A DNA stretch of 64,000 bases from the NCBI GenBank assembly GCA_021648025.1, contig JAKITO010000010.1:1-64000 (forward strand), in the 5' to 3' direction. Source of the stretch: Paracoccaceae bacterium. Lineage in GTDB: Bacteria; Pseudomonadota; Alphaproteobacteria; Rhodobacterales; Rhodobacteraceae. Shown piece by piece: positions 17,699-26,536 of this stretch (its first letter is position 1; each line of letters opens with the position of its first letter). Position numbers and translations under genes: made by a program. The notes below the pieces were generated by a model. It saw only the letters and a list, made by a program, of their open reading frames with translations, searched no databases and had not been told where the DNA came from.

Positions 17699-19228
17699 AT
17701 GACCAATAAAGTACTGAAAATGTTTGGATTCTTGCCAATAGCATTGGCAATGATGACAGGCCCGGGCCTGGTGGGCGCGCAAGAGAGTTCATCGGACACT
17801 GTTCGCGTCGCGGTGGTAAGGGACATGGCCGGTTTTGACCCTCAACAGTTTGTCACCGGAAACTTTTACCTGATCAAGAACCTTTACGACAGCCTGATCG
17901 AATACACACCTGAAGGCAAAGCCGTCCCCAGCCTTGCAAGCGCCTGGGCGATCGCGGATGACAACCTTTCCATCAGCCTGACACTGCGCGAAGACGTGCT
18001 TTTTCATAGCGGCAACCAGTTCAACGCCGCAGCCGTGGCGGCAACGCTTGAAAAGGCTACCGACCCAGAACGCGGCCAGAACGTATTTTCCACCATGTCG
18101 GTTGTAAAAGACTGGACCATGGATGGGGATTTCCAGATTACCATCAACTTCAAGAACCCAACCAGCGACCGCCAGATGCTTGATCTGGCCCAGTTTCTGC
18201 TGCCTATTGATCCCGCAGGAATGGACAATGTTGCAACCGCCCCGGCGGGAACCGGTGCCTATCTTCTGGAAGAGCGCCTGGTCGGGCAGAGCCTGACGCT
18301 TCGTGCCAATCCAAATTACTGGCGCAAGGGTGAACCGGCGACCGAGACGATCGTTTTCACCGTCTTTGACGACGATGATTCCGCAACTGCGGCCCTGGAA
18401 TCCGGCATAGCCGACATCATCTATTCCGGTTCATCGCGCTCCGCGATCCGCCTTGGGGATGCGGGTTATCAAATCATCAAAGGCCCTGGAAAACTGACCC
18501 AGGTGTTCAGAATCAATTCAACCCGCGGGCCATTCCAGAATCAAAAGTTCCGTCAGGCTTTCAACTTCATGATGGATCGTGAAAACATTCTGCGGATCGC
18601 CTATTCCGGTCTTGGCGACATTACTGCCCTGCCTTGGGCGGCCGTTAGCCCGGCCTATGACGCGTCTTATATCAAAGAGTTTGCCTTTGATGTCGATAAG
18701 GCAAAGGCGTTGTTGGCAGAAACCGGTTTGAGTGCCGCTGAAATGAACGACTGGGCGCTTTTGGTCCGGTCGCGTGAAACGGATCAGGTCATCGCACAGA
18801 TCGTTCAGGCCTCGTTGGCCGCTGCTGGTCTTGATATTAAACTGAATGTTCTGGGTGCGGCTGAATGGCGCGAAGATCTGCTTGGGGGCAATTTTGCCGC
18901 TGTGGTTGCGGCTGTCGGGAATGTTCAGAAATTCCCATCGCGCGTTTCAACCAACAGCATCTACCGCACAAGTAATAATCCGGTGTTTGGTGATCCGCAC
19001 CCGCATCCTGACTATGTCGCGGCAATCGAACGGGTAAACACCACCGTTGGGTCCGATGCAGACGTTCAGGCGGCATATGACACCCTAAACCGCGTTCTTG
19101 TCGAGGAAGCCTTTGTTATCCCGATCACAACCTACGAGACCGGTCTGATCGTCGCGGCACCCAATGTTTCCGGGTTCACTGTGGATATCGACAATATGTT
19201 TGTCGCCCGCACGGTTGTAGTCAAATAA
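17699..19228 (+). CDS. Peptide-type ABC transporter substrate-binding protein (SBP_bac_5)
   Basis: A 509-aa periplasmic solute receptor of the DppA/OppA family. A Sec signal peptide covers about residues 1-27, with likely cleavage after GLVGA. The mature part shows the family order: VAVVRDMAGFDPQQF, YDSLIEYTPEGKAVPSLA, the GTGAYLLEE block, FRQAFNFMMDRENI and a C-terminal YDTLNRVLVEEAFVIPI. A good ribosome binding site (AAGGGAGCTG) precedes the ATG. The stop overlaps the next gene by one base. The ligand is not readable from sequence; dipeptides, oligopeptides, glutathione-like molecules or other amides are all possible. Confidence 0.93.
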   Translation: MTNKVLKMFGFLPIALAMMTGPGLVGAQESSSDTVRVAVVRDMAGFDPQQFVTGNFYLIKNLYDSLIEYTPEGKAVPSLASAWAIADDNLSISLTLREDVLFHSGNQFNAAAVAATLEKATDPERGQNVFSTMSVVKDWTMDGDFQITINFKNPTSDRQMLDLAQFLLPIDPAGMDNVATAPAGTGAYLLEERLVGQSLTLRANPNYWRKGEPATETIVFTVFDDDDSATAALESGIADIIYSGSSRSAIRLGDAGYQIIKGPGKLTQVFRINSTRGPFQNQKFRQAFNFMMDRENILRIAYSGLGDITALPWAAVSPAYDASYIKEFAFDVDKAKALLAETGLSAAEMNDWALLVRSRETDQVIAQIVQASLAAAGLDIKLNVLGAAEWREDLLGGNFAAVVAAVGNVQKFPSRVSTNSIYRTSNNPVFGDPHPHPDYVAAIERVNTTVGSDADVQAAYDTLNRVLVEEAFVIPITTYETGLIVAAPNVSGFTVDIDNMFVARTVVVK

Positions 19229-21330
19229 TGAAATCCACGGGCACCAATAATCTCAGCCATGCGGTGAAAAAGCCGGACACAGACGCGGTTTTGTCGGTTC
19301 GCGATCTCACGGTCAGCTTTTTCACCAATGGCAAACAGGTGCCCGTGGTTCGCGCCATTGATCTGGACGTATTCGCCAACGAAGTTCACTGTATCGTTGG
19401 CGAATCCGGGTCAGGCAAAAGCGTTACAAGCCTGGCGGTTACCGGCCTGTTGCCGGTAACCGCCACGGTTTCCGGGTCGATCCGTCTGAACGGCATCGAA
19501 GTCAACAAAGCTGATGACGAAACGCTGCGCAATATGCGCGGTCGTGATGTCGGGTTCATCTTTCAGGATCCGGCCACAACCCTTAATCCGGTGATGCGCG
19601 TGGGTCGCCAGATCACCGAAGGTCAGGTGGTTCATGGCCTGCTTGCGGCCTCTGACGCGCCGGGTCGCGCTGCCGAACTTTTGACCGAGGTCGATATCGC
19701 TGACCCCCAGGGCCGCGTCACCCAGTACCCACACCAGTTTTCCGGCGGTATGCGTCAGCGTGCGGTCATTGCGATGGCCATGTCCGGTCGCCCAAATCTT
19801 ATCGTTGCCGATGAACCGACCACGGCGCTGGATGTTACCGTTCAGGCCCAGGTTCTTTCGGTGCTGTTACAGCGCCAACAGGCGCTTGGGTCTGCGATCA
19901 TCCTGATAACCCATGATCTGGGGGTGGTGGCCGAAGTCGCCGACCGGGTGTCGGTGATGTATGGCGGCAGCATCGTTGAATCCGGGACGGTGCAGGATAT
20001 TTTTGACCACCCCTGCCACCCCTATACCGCCGCATTATTGCGAAGCGTTCCACGGATAGACGCAGGCGATGACCGGCTTGAAACCATCCCAGGCCAGCCA
20101 CCAACCCCTGCCGAATTGCCCTCGGGCTGTGTGTTTCATCCGCGCTGCGCGCTTGGCGCCAACAAGGCGCGTTGCCAGACGGAAAGGCCGCAGTTGCGCG
20201 GCTTTGGGTCAGGTCAGATGACCGCGTGCCATTTCGCCGAAGAAATGCAACCGGATCGCCCGGCACCGCCCGCGCGCGCCGCGACGCAGACCCGGCGCGC
20301 CGATATGAAACCACTGCTTGAGGTGGATGATATCAAGGTTCATTTCCCGGTCAAAAAGGGCATATTACAACGCACCGTCGGTTGGGTTCGTGCGGTTGAT
20401 GGTGTCAGCCTGCGTGTTCACCCCGGAGAAACCGTAAGCCTTGTTGGCGAATCCGGTTGCGGCAAAACCACGTTTGCCCGGGCCATCATGGGGCTTTTGG
20501 ACGTGAACGCGGGCGATGTCCGCTTTGATGGCCACTCGATTGTCGGGCTGGGGCGCCGCGCCATGCGCCCGGTACGGCGCCAGATGCAATATGTATTTCA
20601 GGACCCGTATTCATCGCTCAACCCGGTTCTGAGTGCGGCTGACATCGTGGCCGAACCAATGCGCCTGCACGGGTTGTTCGAAGATATGGGCGGCGACAAG
20701 CGGATCGCGGAACTGTTTGAAATGGTGGGACTTTCCCCCAGCATGATGGGCAAATACCCCCATGAATTTTCTGGCGGTCAAAAACAACGCCTTGGCATTG
20801 CCCGGACGCTTGGACTTAAACCCAGGCTGCTGATCCTGGACGAACCGGTGGCCGCGCTGGACGTGTCAATCCAGGCGCAAATTCTCAATCTATTGCAGGA
20901 TATTCAGCGCGAACTGGACCTTGGCTATCTGTTTATTTCCCATAACCTTTCGGTGGTTCGCCACATTTCCGACCGGGTGGCGGTGATGTACCTTGGTAAG
21001 TTGGTCGAGCAAGGGGCGTGCGACGAAATCTATGAAAACGCAGCACACCCTTACACCCTCAGCCTGCTGTCAGCCGCACCCATTTCCAATCCGGGCATGC
21101 GCAACCAGCGCGCGCGTATCATCTTGCGGGGCGAAATCCCCAATCCGGCGTCACCGCCTTCCGGGTGCCGGTTCCATCCGCGTTGCTTTCGCGCAACCGA
21201 TATATGCCGCGCGCAGGCGCCAGAACTGGCGACGCAGGCGGGTTTGAAAACCACCAGCATATGCCATCACGCAGGGCCGCTTGATCCCAATGAAATTGCG
21301 CTTGCTTCACAGCCAAAGGCCGAGCAATGA
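19228..21330 (+). CDS. Fused OppD-OppF-type ABC transporter ATPase
   Basis: A 700-aa protein holding both nucleotide-binding domains of a peptide-type importer. Domain 1 has Walker A GESGSGKS near residue 58, signature FSGGMRQR and Walker B IVADEPTTALD. Domain 2 has Walker A GESGCGKT near residue 407, signature FSGGQKQR and Walker B LILDEPVAALD. Each half ends with the oligopeptide-type C-terminal domain (SGCVFHPRC and SGCRFHPRC), which in relatives can hold an Fe-S cluster. It overlaps the receptor gene by one base and the permease gene by four. Confidence 0.95.
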   Translation: MKSTGTNNLSHAVKKPDTDAVLSVRDLTVSFFTNGKQVPVVRAIDLDVFANEVHCIVGESGSGKSVTSLAVTGLLPVTATVSGSIRLNGIEVNKADDETLRNMRGRDVGFIFQDPATTLNPVMRVGRQITEGQVVHGLLAASDAPGRAAELLTEVDIADPQGRVTQYPHQFSGGMRQRAVIAMAMSGRPNLIVADEPTTALDVTVQAQVLSVLLQRQQALGSAIILITHDLGVVAEVADRVSVMYGGSIVESGTVQDIFDHPCHPYTAALLRSVPRIDAGDDRLETIPGQPPTPAELPSGCVFHPRCALGANKARCQTERPQLRGFGSGQMTACHFAEEMQPDRPAPPARAATQTRRADMKPLLEVDDIKVHFPVKKGILQRTVGWVRAVDGVSLRVHPGETVSLVGESGCGKTTFARAIMGLLDVNAGDVRFDGHSIVGLGRRAMRPVRRQMQYVFQDPYSSLNPVLSAADIVAEPMRLHGLFEDMGGDKRIAELFEMVGLSPSMMGKYPHEFSGGQKQRLGIARTLGLKPRLLILDEPVAALDVSIQAQILNLLQDIQRELDLGYLFISHNLSVVRHISDRVAVMYLGKLVEQGACDEIYENAAHPYTLSLLSAAPISNPGMRNQRARIILRGEIPNPASPPSGCRFHPRCFRATDICRAQAPELATQAGLKTTSICHHAGPLDPNEIALASQPKAEQ

Positions 21331-22211
21331 GAAAAAGCTTTCAATCCGCGACAAAGACCATCCGCAATTTGATGACGCGCAAAGGTGTCGTGTTCAGCGT
21401 GTTTTTTCTTGGCGCGCTGTCGTTCCTTGCCATATTCGCCGACCTTCTGGGGTTTGATTACCTGACGCAAAATCTGATTGCATCGCTTCAGCCGCCATCG
21501 GCCGAATACTGGTTTGGCACGGACGAGTTGGGCCGCGATATTCTTTCGCGCGTCGTTTACGGCACCCGCACCTCACTTGTCACCTCGGCCGGGGCGGTTA
21601 CCATTGCAGCACTGCTTGGTGTTCCCATCGGCCTGATCGCCGGGTTCTTCGGGGGCTGGCGCGATGCGGTTCTGATGCGTGTTGTCGATGTGATGCTGGC
21701 CCTGCCGGCCATTTTGTTCGCCATGGCGCTGATTGCCATATTGGGCAAGGGCCAGATGGCGGCAATGATCGCGGTCGGCATCACCGGCACACCCAGCTTT
21801 GCCCGGATCACCCGGGCGCAGGTGCTGTCACTCAGAAACCGGGATTTTGTCACGGCTGTGGAAGCGTTCGGTGGCTCGGCGACCTACGCCATGTTCCGCA
21901 CCATCCTGCCCAATTCCTGGAGCCCGATTGTCGTGCAGGCCATCGTGCTGGCATCGGTTGCGATCCTGCTGGAAGCGGCACTTTCGTTTCTTGGCATGGG
22001 GGTGGCACCGCCAACGCCAAGCTGGGGAGAGATGCTGCGAACCGGGAAATCCTATCTGTACGAAGCACCGTATTACGCCGTGTTGCCCGGTATCATACTG
22101 ACACTGACCATCCTGTCTTTCGACACCATAGGCCGGGCCATGACAGACCTTCTTGAGGGCCGCCACGACCTGGGCGACCACACCAGCAAAGATGCGGAGC
22201 CGACAAAATGA
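21327..22211 (+). CDS. Peptide-type ABC transporter permease (DppC/OppC-like)
   Basis: A 294-aa inner-membrane permease. The N-terminal OppC-type segment (one helix around residues 20-42) is followed by FGTDELGRDILSRVVYGTRTSL, the classic DppC/OppC signature, and about five further helices. The EAA coupling loop reads EAFGGSATYAMFRTILPN near residue 173. ATGA overlaps tie it to the fused ATPase gene and to the second permease gene. It forms the heterodimeric channel with the next gene product. Confidence 0.94.
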   Translation: MRKSFQSATKTIRNLMTRKGVVFSVFFLGALSFLAIFADLLGFDYLTQNLIASLQPPSAEYWFGTDELGRDILSRVVYGTRTSLVTSAGAVTIAALLGVPIGLIAGFFGGWRDAVLMRVVDVMLALPAILFAMALIAILGKGQMAAMIAVGITGTPSFARITRAQVLSLRNRDFVTAVEAFGGSATYAMFRTILPNSWSPIVVQAIVLASVAILLEAALSFLGMGVAPPTPSWGEMLRTGKSYLYEAPYYAVLPGIILTLTILSFDTIGRAMTDLLEGRHDLGDHTSKDAEPTK

Positions 22212-23155
22212 TCAGTTATCTTATTCGCAGGATCCTGCAACTTGTTCCGGTATTGCTGGTCGCGTCAATTGCCATCTGGGCCATGCTTTATGCGGTTCCG
22301 GGCGGGCCTGTGGCCATGATTGTAGGCCAGGACGCCAGCCAGGAACAGATTGACGCCGCCACGCGGGAACTGGGGCTGGACCGGCCATTGGTCGTGCAAT
22401 ATGGCGATTGGGTCGCCAATGCGGTTACCGGCGATCTGGGCAAATCCATCTTCAGCAAGGAACCGGTGGTGAAGCTGATTGGCCAGCGCCTGCCGGCCAC
22501 CATTCAACTGGCGGTGTTTTCATTGTTGATCGCGCTTGTCATCGGCATCCCCATCGCCATCATCAGCGCGCTTAATCCGGGCACCTGGATTGACCGCGTC
22601 CTCAGCAGTTGGAGCGCGCTTGCGCTGGCTGTCCCGACATTCTGGCTGGGAATTCTGCTGGTGCTGCTGTTCGCGGTGGAACTGCGGTGGTTGCCTTCGG
22701 CATCCCGGTATGTTCCGTTCTGGAGCGCGCCGTTGGATGCAATGCGCAATACCTTCCTGCCGGCCCTGACGCTGGGGGTCTATGTGTCGGGGATATTGGC
22801 GCGTTTTCTGCGGGCTTCGCTGGTGGGGGAATTGCGCGCCGATTATGTGCGGACCGCGCGCTCCAAGGGTCTGCCCGAACGCCAGATCGTTGGCGGCCAT
22901 ATCATGCGCAACGCTCTTATCCCGTTTGTCACCATTGTCGGGCTGATGCTGGCGAATTTTCTGGGCGGTTCCGTGGTGACAGAGGTCGTGTTTACCTATC
23001 CGGGGCTGGGGCGCCTTCTGGTTCAGGCGATCAGCACGCGTGACTATCCGTTGATCCAGGGCATCATTCTGGTGATCATTGTCATATTCATGCTGATCAA
23101 CCTCGCGGTGGATATGCTTTATGCATATATCGACCCGCGCATTGAACATAGCTGA
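22208..23155 (+). CDS. Peptide-type ABC transporter permease (DppB/OppB-like)
   Basis: A 315-aa inner-membrane permease with six predicted helices. The N-terminus MISYLIRRILQLVPVLLVASIAIWAML and the block LGLDRPLVVQYGDW are typical of DppB/OppB. The EAA loop lies near RTARSKGLPERQIVGGHIMRNA, and the C-terminal VFTYPGLGRLLVQAI is standard. It is the last intact gene of the importer operon; the next frame is a chimera with transposase remnants. Confidence 0.94.
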   Translation: MISYLIRRILQLVPVLLVASIAIWAMLYAVPGGPVAMIVGQDASQEQIDAATRELGLDRPLVVQYGDWVANAVTGDLGKSIFSKEPVVKLIGQRLPATIQLAVFSLLIALVIGIPIAIISALNPGTWIDRVLSSWSALALAVPTFWLGILLVLLFAVELRWLPSASRYVPFWSAPLDAMRNTFLPALTLGVYVSGILARFLRASLVGELRADYVRTARSKGLPERQIVGGHIMRNALIPFVTIVGLMLANFLGGSVVTEVVFTYPGLGRLLVQAISTRDYPLIQGIILVIIVIFMLINLAVDMLYAYIDPRIEHS

Positions 23156-23194
23156 CGGAATGTGGAAACTGCGATGGAAAATGGGGGAAATACC

Positions 23195-23575
23195 ATGTCA
23201 CCGATCAACTTGAAGGAAATTGCTTTCTACGCCGTTGCCGATGGGCATAACGCGGATGTGGTGATGGTGGATGGTCCGCTATCGGAATTTTCGCGTAAGC
23301 CTGCGCAGGCGTTTCAGCTGGCTGTTACCCAGATATTGCGGCTGGCGGACGGGATGAATTTCCTGAAAATCAGCATGCTCCCGGTTGACGGCACCAAGAT
23401 CCAGGCCCAAGGCCTGCAAGATCACAGCCCCCACGCGCCTGGCCGGGCGGTGGTCAAACCGGTCCTCGGTTTCAGACGCCTCCACCGCCGGGGCATGACC
23501 AGGGTCAAAACCAAATGGGCCCTCGCAACCCTGGCCTATGACAGCAAAAGACTGGCCAGGCTGGCGGCTGCATGA
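23195..23575 (+). pseudogene. Chimeric ORF: truncated unknown gene fused to a decayed IS1182-like transposase
   Basis: The frame starts at an ATG with GGGGGAAA upstream, 40 bases after the oppB-like gene. Its first 35 or so residues (MSPINLKEIAFYAVADGHN...) match nothing I recognise and could be the start of a further operon gene. From about residue 45 the sequence resembles the middle of an IS1182-family transposase (QILRLADGMNFLKISMLPVDGTKIQAQ). It then jumps to what looks like its C-terminal end (GFRRLHRRGMTRVKTKWALATLAYDSKRL). The transposase core in between is missing, so this is a remnant, not an active element. Confidence 0.6.
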
Positions 23576-23674
23576 CAAGGCTGAAAAACTGCGGCGCCAT
23601 GCAAATTGCCCTGACTCGGGCAGACTGTTAGGGCATAAGGCGGACTTAGGTGATTCATTTCAAGGACCGGACCC

Positions 23675-24967
23675 ATGCATGATATTCGCGCCATTCGTGA
23701 AAACCCCGATGCGTTTGACGCCGCTTTGGCGCGGCGAGGGGATGATCCGGCCTCGCCCGGCCTGCTGGCCAAGGACGCCGAGCGGCGCGCCAGGATACAG
23801 GCCGCTGAAGGCGCGCAGGCCGAACAGAACAAGGCCAGTAAAGAAGTCGGGGCGGCCAAGGCACGCGGTGATGAGGATGAGTTTCAGCGTCTGCGGGCAC
23901 TGGTTTCGGACAAGAAGGCCGAGGTGGCTGGGTTGCAGGCCGAGGCCAAAGCCTTGGACGCAGAGCTGAGCGACATGTTGGCGCGCATCCCCAACCTGCC
24001 TGCCGAAGACGTGCCGGATGGCGCGGATGAGGCCGGGAATGTCGAGGTGACGGTTTGGGGTGACAAGCCCACGTTTGATTTTACGCCGGTTGAGCATTTT
24101 GAGATCAAGGGCGTGGCCCGGTCGATGGATTTTGAACTGGGGGCAAAATTGTCGGGGTCGCGGTTTGTGGTGTTACGCGGGGCTGTGGCACGGATCCACC
24201 GGGCGCTGGCGCAGTTCATGTTGGACACACATGTGGATTTCAACGGCTTGTCCGAAACCAATACGCCGGTTCTGGTACGCGATGAGGCGATGTATGGCAC
24301 TGACAAGTTGCCAAAATTTGGCGAGGATTCGTATCAGACCACCAATGGCTGGTGGCTGGTGCCGACATCCGAGGTGCCGCTGACCTATTCGGTGGCGGGG
24401 GAAATTCTTGAGGCTGCGGATTTGCCGATCAGAATGGCGGCGCATACCTTGTGTTTTCGCAGCGAGGCAGGGTCGGCCGGCAAAGACACATCCGGCATGC
24501 TGCGTCAGCATCAGTTTGAGAAGGTCGAGATGGTTTCGGTGGTTTTGCCGGATCAGAGTGACAATGAGCAAAAGCGTATGCTGGCTTGTGCCGAAGGGTT
24601 GCTGGAGGCGATGGGGATTGCGTACCGTACAGTGTTGCTGTGCGCGGGTGACATGGGGTTCGGGGCACGGCGCACGTTTGATATCGAGGCGTGGTTGCCG
24701 GGGCAGAATGCCTATCGCGAGATTTCATCGGTGTCCACAACCGGCGCGTTTCAGGCGCGGCGGATGAATGCGCGGTATCGCCCTGAAGGGGGCGGCAAGC
24801 CTGCGTTTGTGCATACACTGAACGGGTCGGGGTTGGCGGTTGGACGGTGTTTGATTGCGGTGTTGGAAAACGGACAGAGGGCGGACGGATCGGTGGTGTT
24901 GCCAGATGTATTGGCGCGGTATCTGGGGGGAAAGACGGTGTTGAGTGGTGAGGGTGTGTTGGTTTGA
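23675..24967 (+). CDS. serS: Seryl-tRNA synthetase
   Basis: A class II aminoacyl-tRNA synthetase of 430 aa that charges tRNA-Ser. The N-terminal coiled-coil arm that grips the long variable arm spans about residues 25-110. Motif 2 is seen in [25 protein letters not shown] (split here as FRSEAGSAG and RQHQFEKVE), and motif 3 in [16 protein letters not shown]. The TSEVPLT block of the serine pocket is intact. Length and motif order are normal. It stands alone, between the IS1182-like remnant and an IS630-like scrap, suggesting insertions have accumulated around it. Confidence 0.98.
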   Translation: MHDIRAIRENPDAFDAALARRGDDPASPGLLAKDAERRARIQAAEGAQAEQNKASKEVGAAKARGDEDEFQRLRALVSDKKAEVAGLQAEAKALDAELSDMLARIPNLPAEDVPDGADEAGNVEVTVWGDKPTFDFTPVEHFEIKGVARSMDFELGAKLSGSRFVVLRGAVARIHRALAQFMLDTHVDFNGLSETNTPVLVRDEAMYGTDKLPKFGEDSYQTTNGWWLVPTSEVPLTYSVAGEILEAADLPIRMAAHTLCFRSEAGSAGKDTSGMLRQHQFEKVEMVSVVLPDQSDNEQKRMLACAEGLLEAMGIAYRTVLLCAGDMGFGARRTFDIEAWLPGQNAYREISSVSTTGAFQARRMNARYRPEGGGKPAFVHTLNGSGLAVGRCLIAVLENGQRADGSVVLPDVLARYLGGKTVLSGEGVLV

Positions 24968-25060
24968 ATTCAAGCAGTGGTCTCAAATAGTGAACACTTG
25001 TCTGTTGTTTTGACAAGTGGACCTGTCACGGTTTTGTTCCGGCCCTTTGAGGCACTCTTT

Positions 25061-25096
25061 CAGACCCCCGGCCAGACCCCCGGCCAGACCCGCGGC
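25061..25096. repeat. Three 12-bp tandem copies downstream of serS
   Basis: Unit cagacccccggc repeated three times, the last copy with substitutions. It begins 94 bases after the serS stop codon and abuts the IS630-like remnant. It is one of the short tandem duplications scattered through the right-hand part of the window. Confidence 0.85.
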
Positions 25097-25168
25097 AAAA
25101 TTTGCAATCTGTTCGACCCAGACAAATGCTGGAACTTCCTCAAAGCTGCAGGATATGCCTCAGATTGA
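25091..25168 (+). mobile_element. 3' scrap of an IS630-like transposase gene
   Basis: The open frame here ends in NLFDPDKCWNFLKAAGYASD followed by TGA. This resembles the usual C-terminus of IS630-family transposases, where a Phe-(Asp/Thr)-Pro-x-x-Cys-x-Asn motif is followed by GYAS. Only about 25 codons are recognisable; the DDE catalytic domain and terminal inverted repeats are not visible. It is probably a dead fragment. Recognition is from memory of the family pattern, so confidence is moderate. Confidence 0.5.
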
Positions 25169-25252
25169 ACGCAAAATGCTTTAGGTCAGCCCAAGGCGTC
25201 GGCCATATCGCGCAACACCTGTTCCTGCTTTTGGTTGGACGGTTCTTGGCGT

Positions 25253-26212
25253 TTATCTTGGAAACGGCACCAAACGGTTCTTTTCTTCGTCCCAGAGTTT
25301 CAGATTCAGGGCCGCCACCGCTTCGGGGAACTTGATCCGGCGCGGCGCGAATTCGGGCGGCAGGCCATAGTGGCATTCGCGCAAACGGTAACAGGGGATG
25401 CGGGCGTTGAAATGGTGGATGTCGTGCAGGGTGATGCAGGCCACCATGATGTCGAACCATTCGCCAAAATCCAGACAGGACGACCCCTGAAGCGCTGCTG
25501 TTTGTGGGTCAAGGTCGGGGCGACGGTCCCAATAGGTGTCTTCAAAATTATGTTGCAGGTAGACCAGGAACACGCCGATCATGCCGCCGATCAGCGAAAA
25601 GGCAAACCAGACCAACACGCCGGTCCATCCGGCCAGCCAGTATAGCAGGCCGATAAAGCCGGCGATCGCCAGATTGTGCAGTAAAACGCTGGTGACACCA
25701 AACCTTGTGGTGTTTTTGGGCCAGCGATAGCGGATGAAATAGGTAAACAGCGACCCAAGCGGAATCAGCACAAAGGGGTTGCGATAAAGGCGATAGAACA
25801 GGCGTTCGCGGAACCCGGCGCGGCGCCATTCGTTCACCGTCATGGTGTTGATCTCACCGGTTTCGCGGTGTTCCAGGTTGCCGATATTGGCGTGGTGCAG
25901 GTTGTGGTTCTGTTTCATCACTTCAAACGGCGCAAAGGTGAACGGCGACAAAAGATTGCCGGCTATTTCGTTCTGGAGCTTGGTTTCGAACAGGGATTGA
26001 TGGCCCGTATCATGTTGCAAAACGTACAGGCGCACCGCCGAAAGCCCGTGCATCAGACCAAACGGCAGCAGCACATACCATAGGTCAGCAAAAGCGATGG
26101 CCACCCATAGTGACCCGAAATACACCGCAAAGGTTGCGCCAAAACTGATCATCGCCGTGGTGTTGTCACGCACGGCAAATTGGCGGGTATAAGTTCTTAG
26201 GTCCATGGTCAT
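25253..26212 (-). CDS. Membrane fatty acid desaturase
   Basis: A 319-aa inner-membrane diiron desaturase that introduces a double bond into acyl chains. The three histidine boxes are clear: HDTGH near residue 87, HNLHH near 123 and HDIHH near 279. Four hydrophobic segments can be drawn around them. Two adjacent ATGs (MTMDLRTY) begin the conserved part; an upstream in-frame ATG at 26272 adds 20 residues of low-complexity sequence and is less likely. The exact regiospecificity cannot be told. Confidence 0.9.
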   Translation of the reverse strand: MTMDLRTYTRQFAVRDNTTAMISFGATFAVYFGSLWVAIAFADLWYVLLPFGLMHGLSAVRLYVLQHDTGHQSLFETKLQNEIAGNLLSPFTFAPFEVMKQNHNLHHANIGNLEHRETGEINTMTVNEWRRAGFRERLFYRLYRNPFVLIPLGSLFTYFIRYRWPKNTTRFGVTSVLLHNLAIAGFIGLLYWLAGWTGVLVWFAFSLIGGMIGVFLVYLQHNFEDTYWDRRPDLDPQTAALQGSSCLDFGEWFDIMVACITLHDIHHFNARIPCYRLRECHYGLPPEFAPRRIKFPEAVAALNLKLWDEEKNRLVPFPR

Positions 26213-26425
26213 CGCTGATTGATCCCGGCTGGGTTTGGAATGTTCGCCGCCAACCTGCCCGAAATTAACCAAAAGTTCAATGTAGTGACGGCGGATTTTA
26301 GCTGGTTGTGGCGTCCAACAGAACCCAAGCAGGGGTCATTTTCAACCGGCCCCTGTTGCGCCTTCTGCCCGCCCGGCAAGGGGTGATCAAGGTCAGGCCC
26401 GGGGGTGAGGCCAGTATTGCGCTTT

Positions 26426-26536
26426 GCAAACGATCCGGGGCAACGATCCGGGGCAAACGATCCGGGGCAAACGATCCGGGGCAAACGATCCGGGGCAAAC
26501 GATCCGGGGCAAACGATCCGGGGCTAACGATCCGGG
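26426..26536. repeat. Eight-copy 14-bp tandem repeat running across the der stop codon
   Basis: Unit gcaaacgatccggg occurs in eight head-to-tail copies (second copy 13 bp, last copy with ctaa in place of caaa). The last copy, read on the minus strand, encodes the final Pro-Asp-Arg of Der and supplies the TAG stop at 26524-26526. The other seven copies extend downstream of der. It fills part of the 311-base gap between the desaturase and der, in which I see no gene. Confidence 0.95.

Noticed and set aside
26426-26536. CRISPR array
   Set aside because: The 14-bp units are directly adjacent without spacers and overlap the end of der; no cas genes are near.
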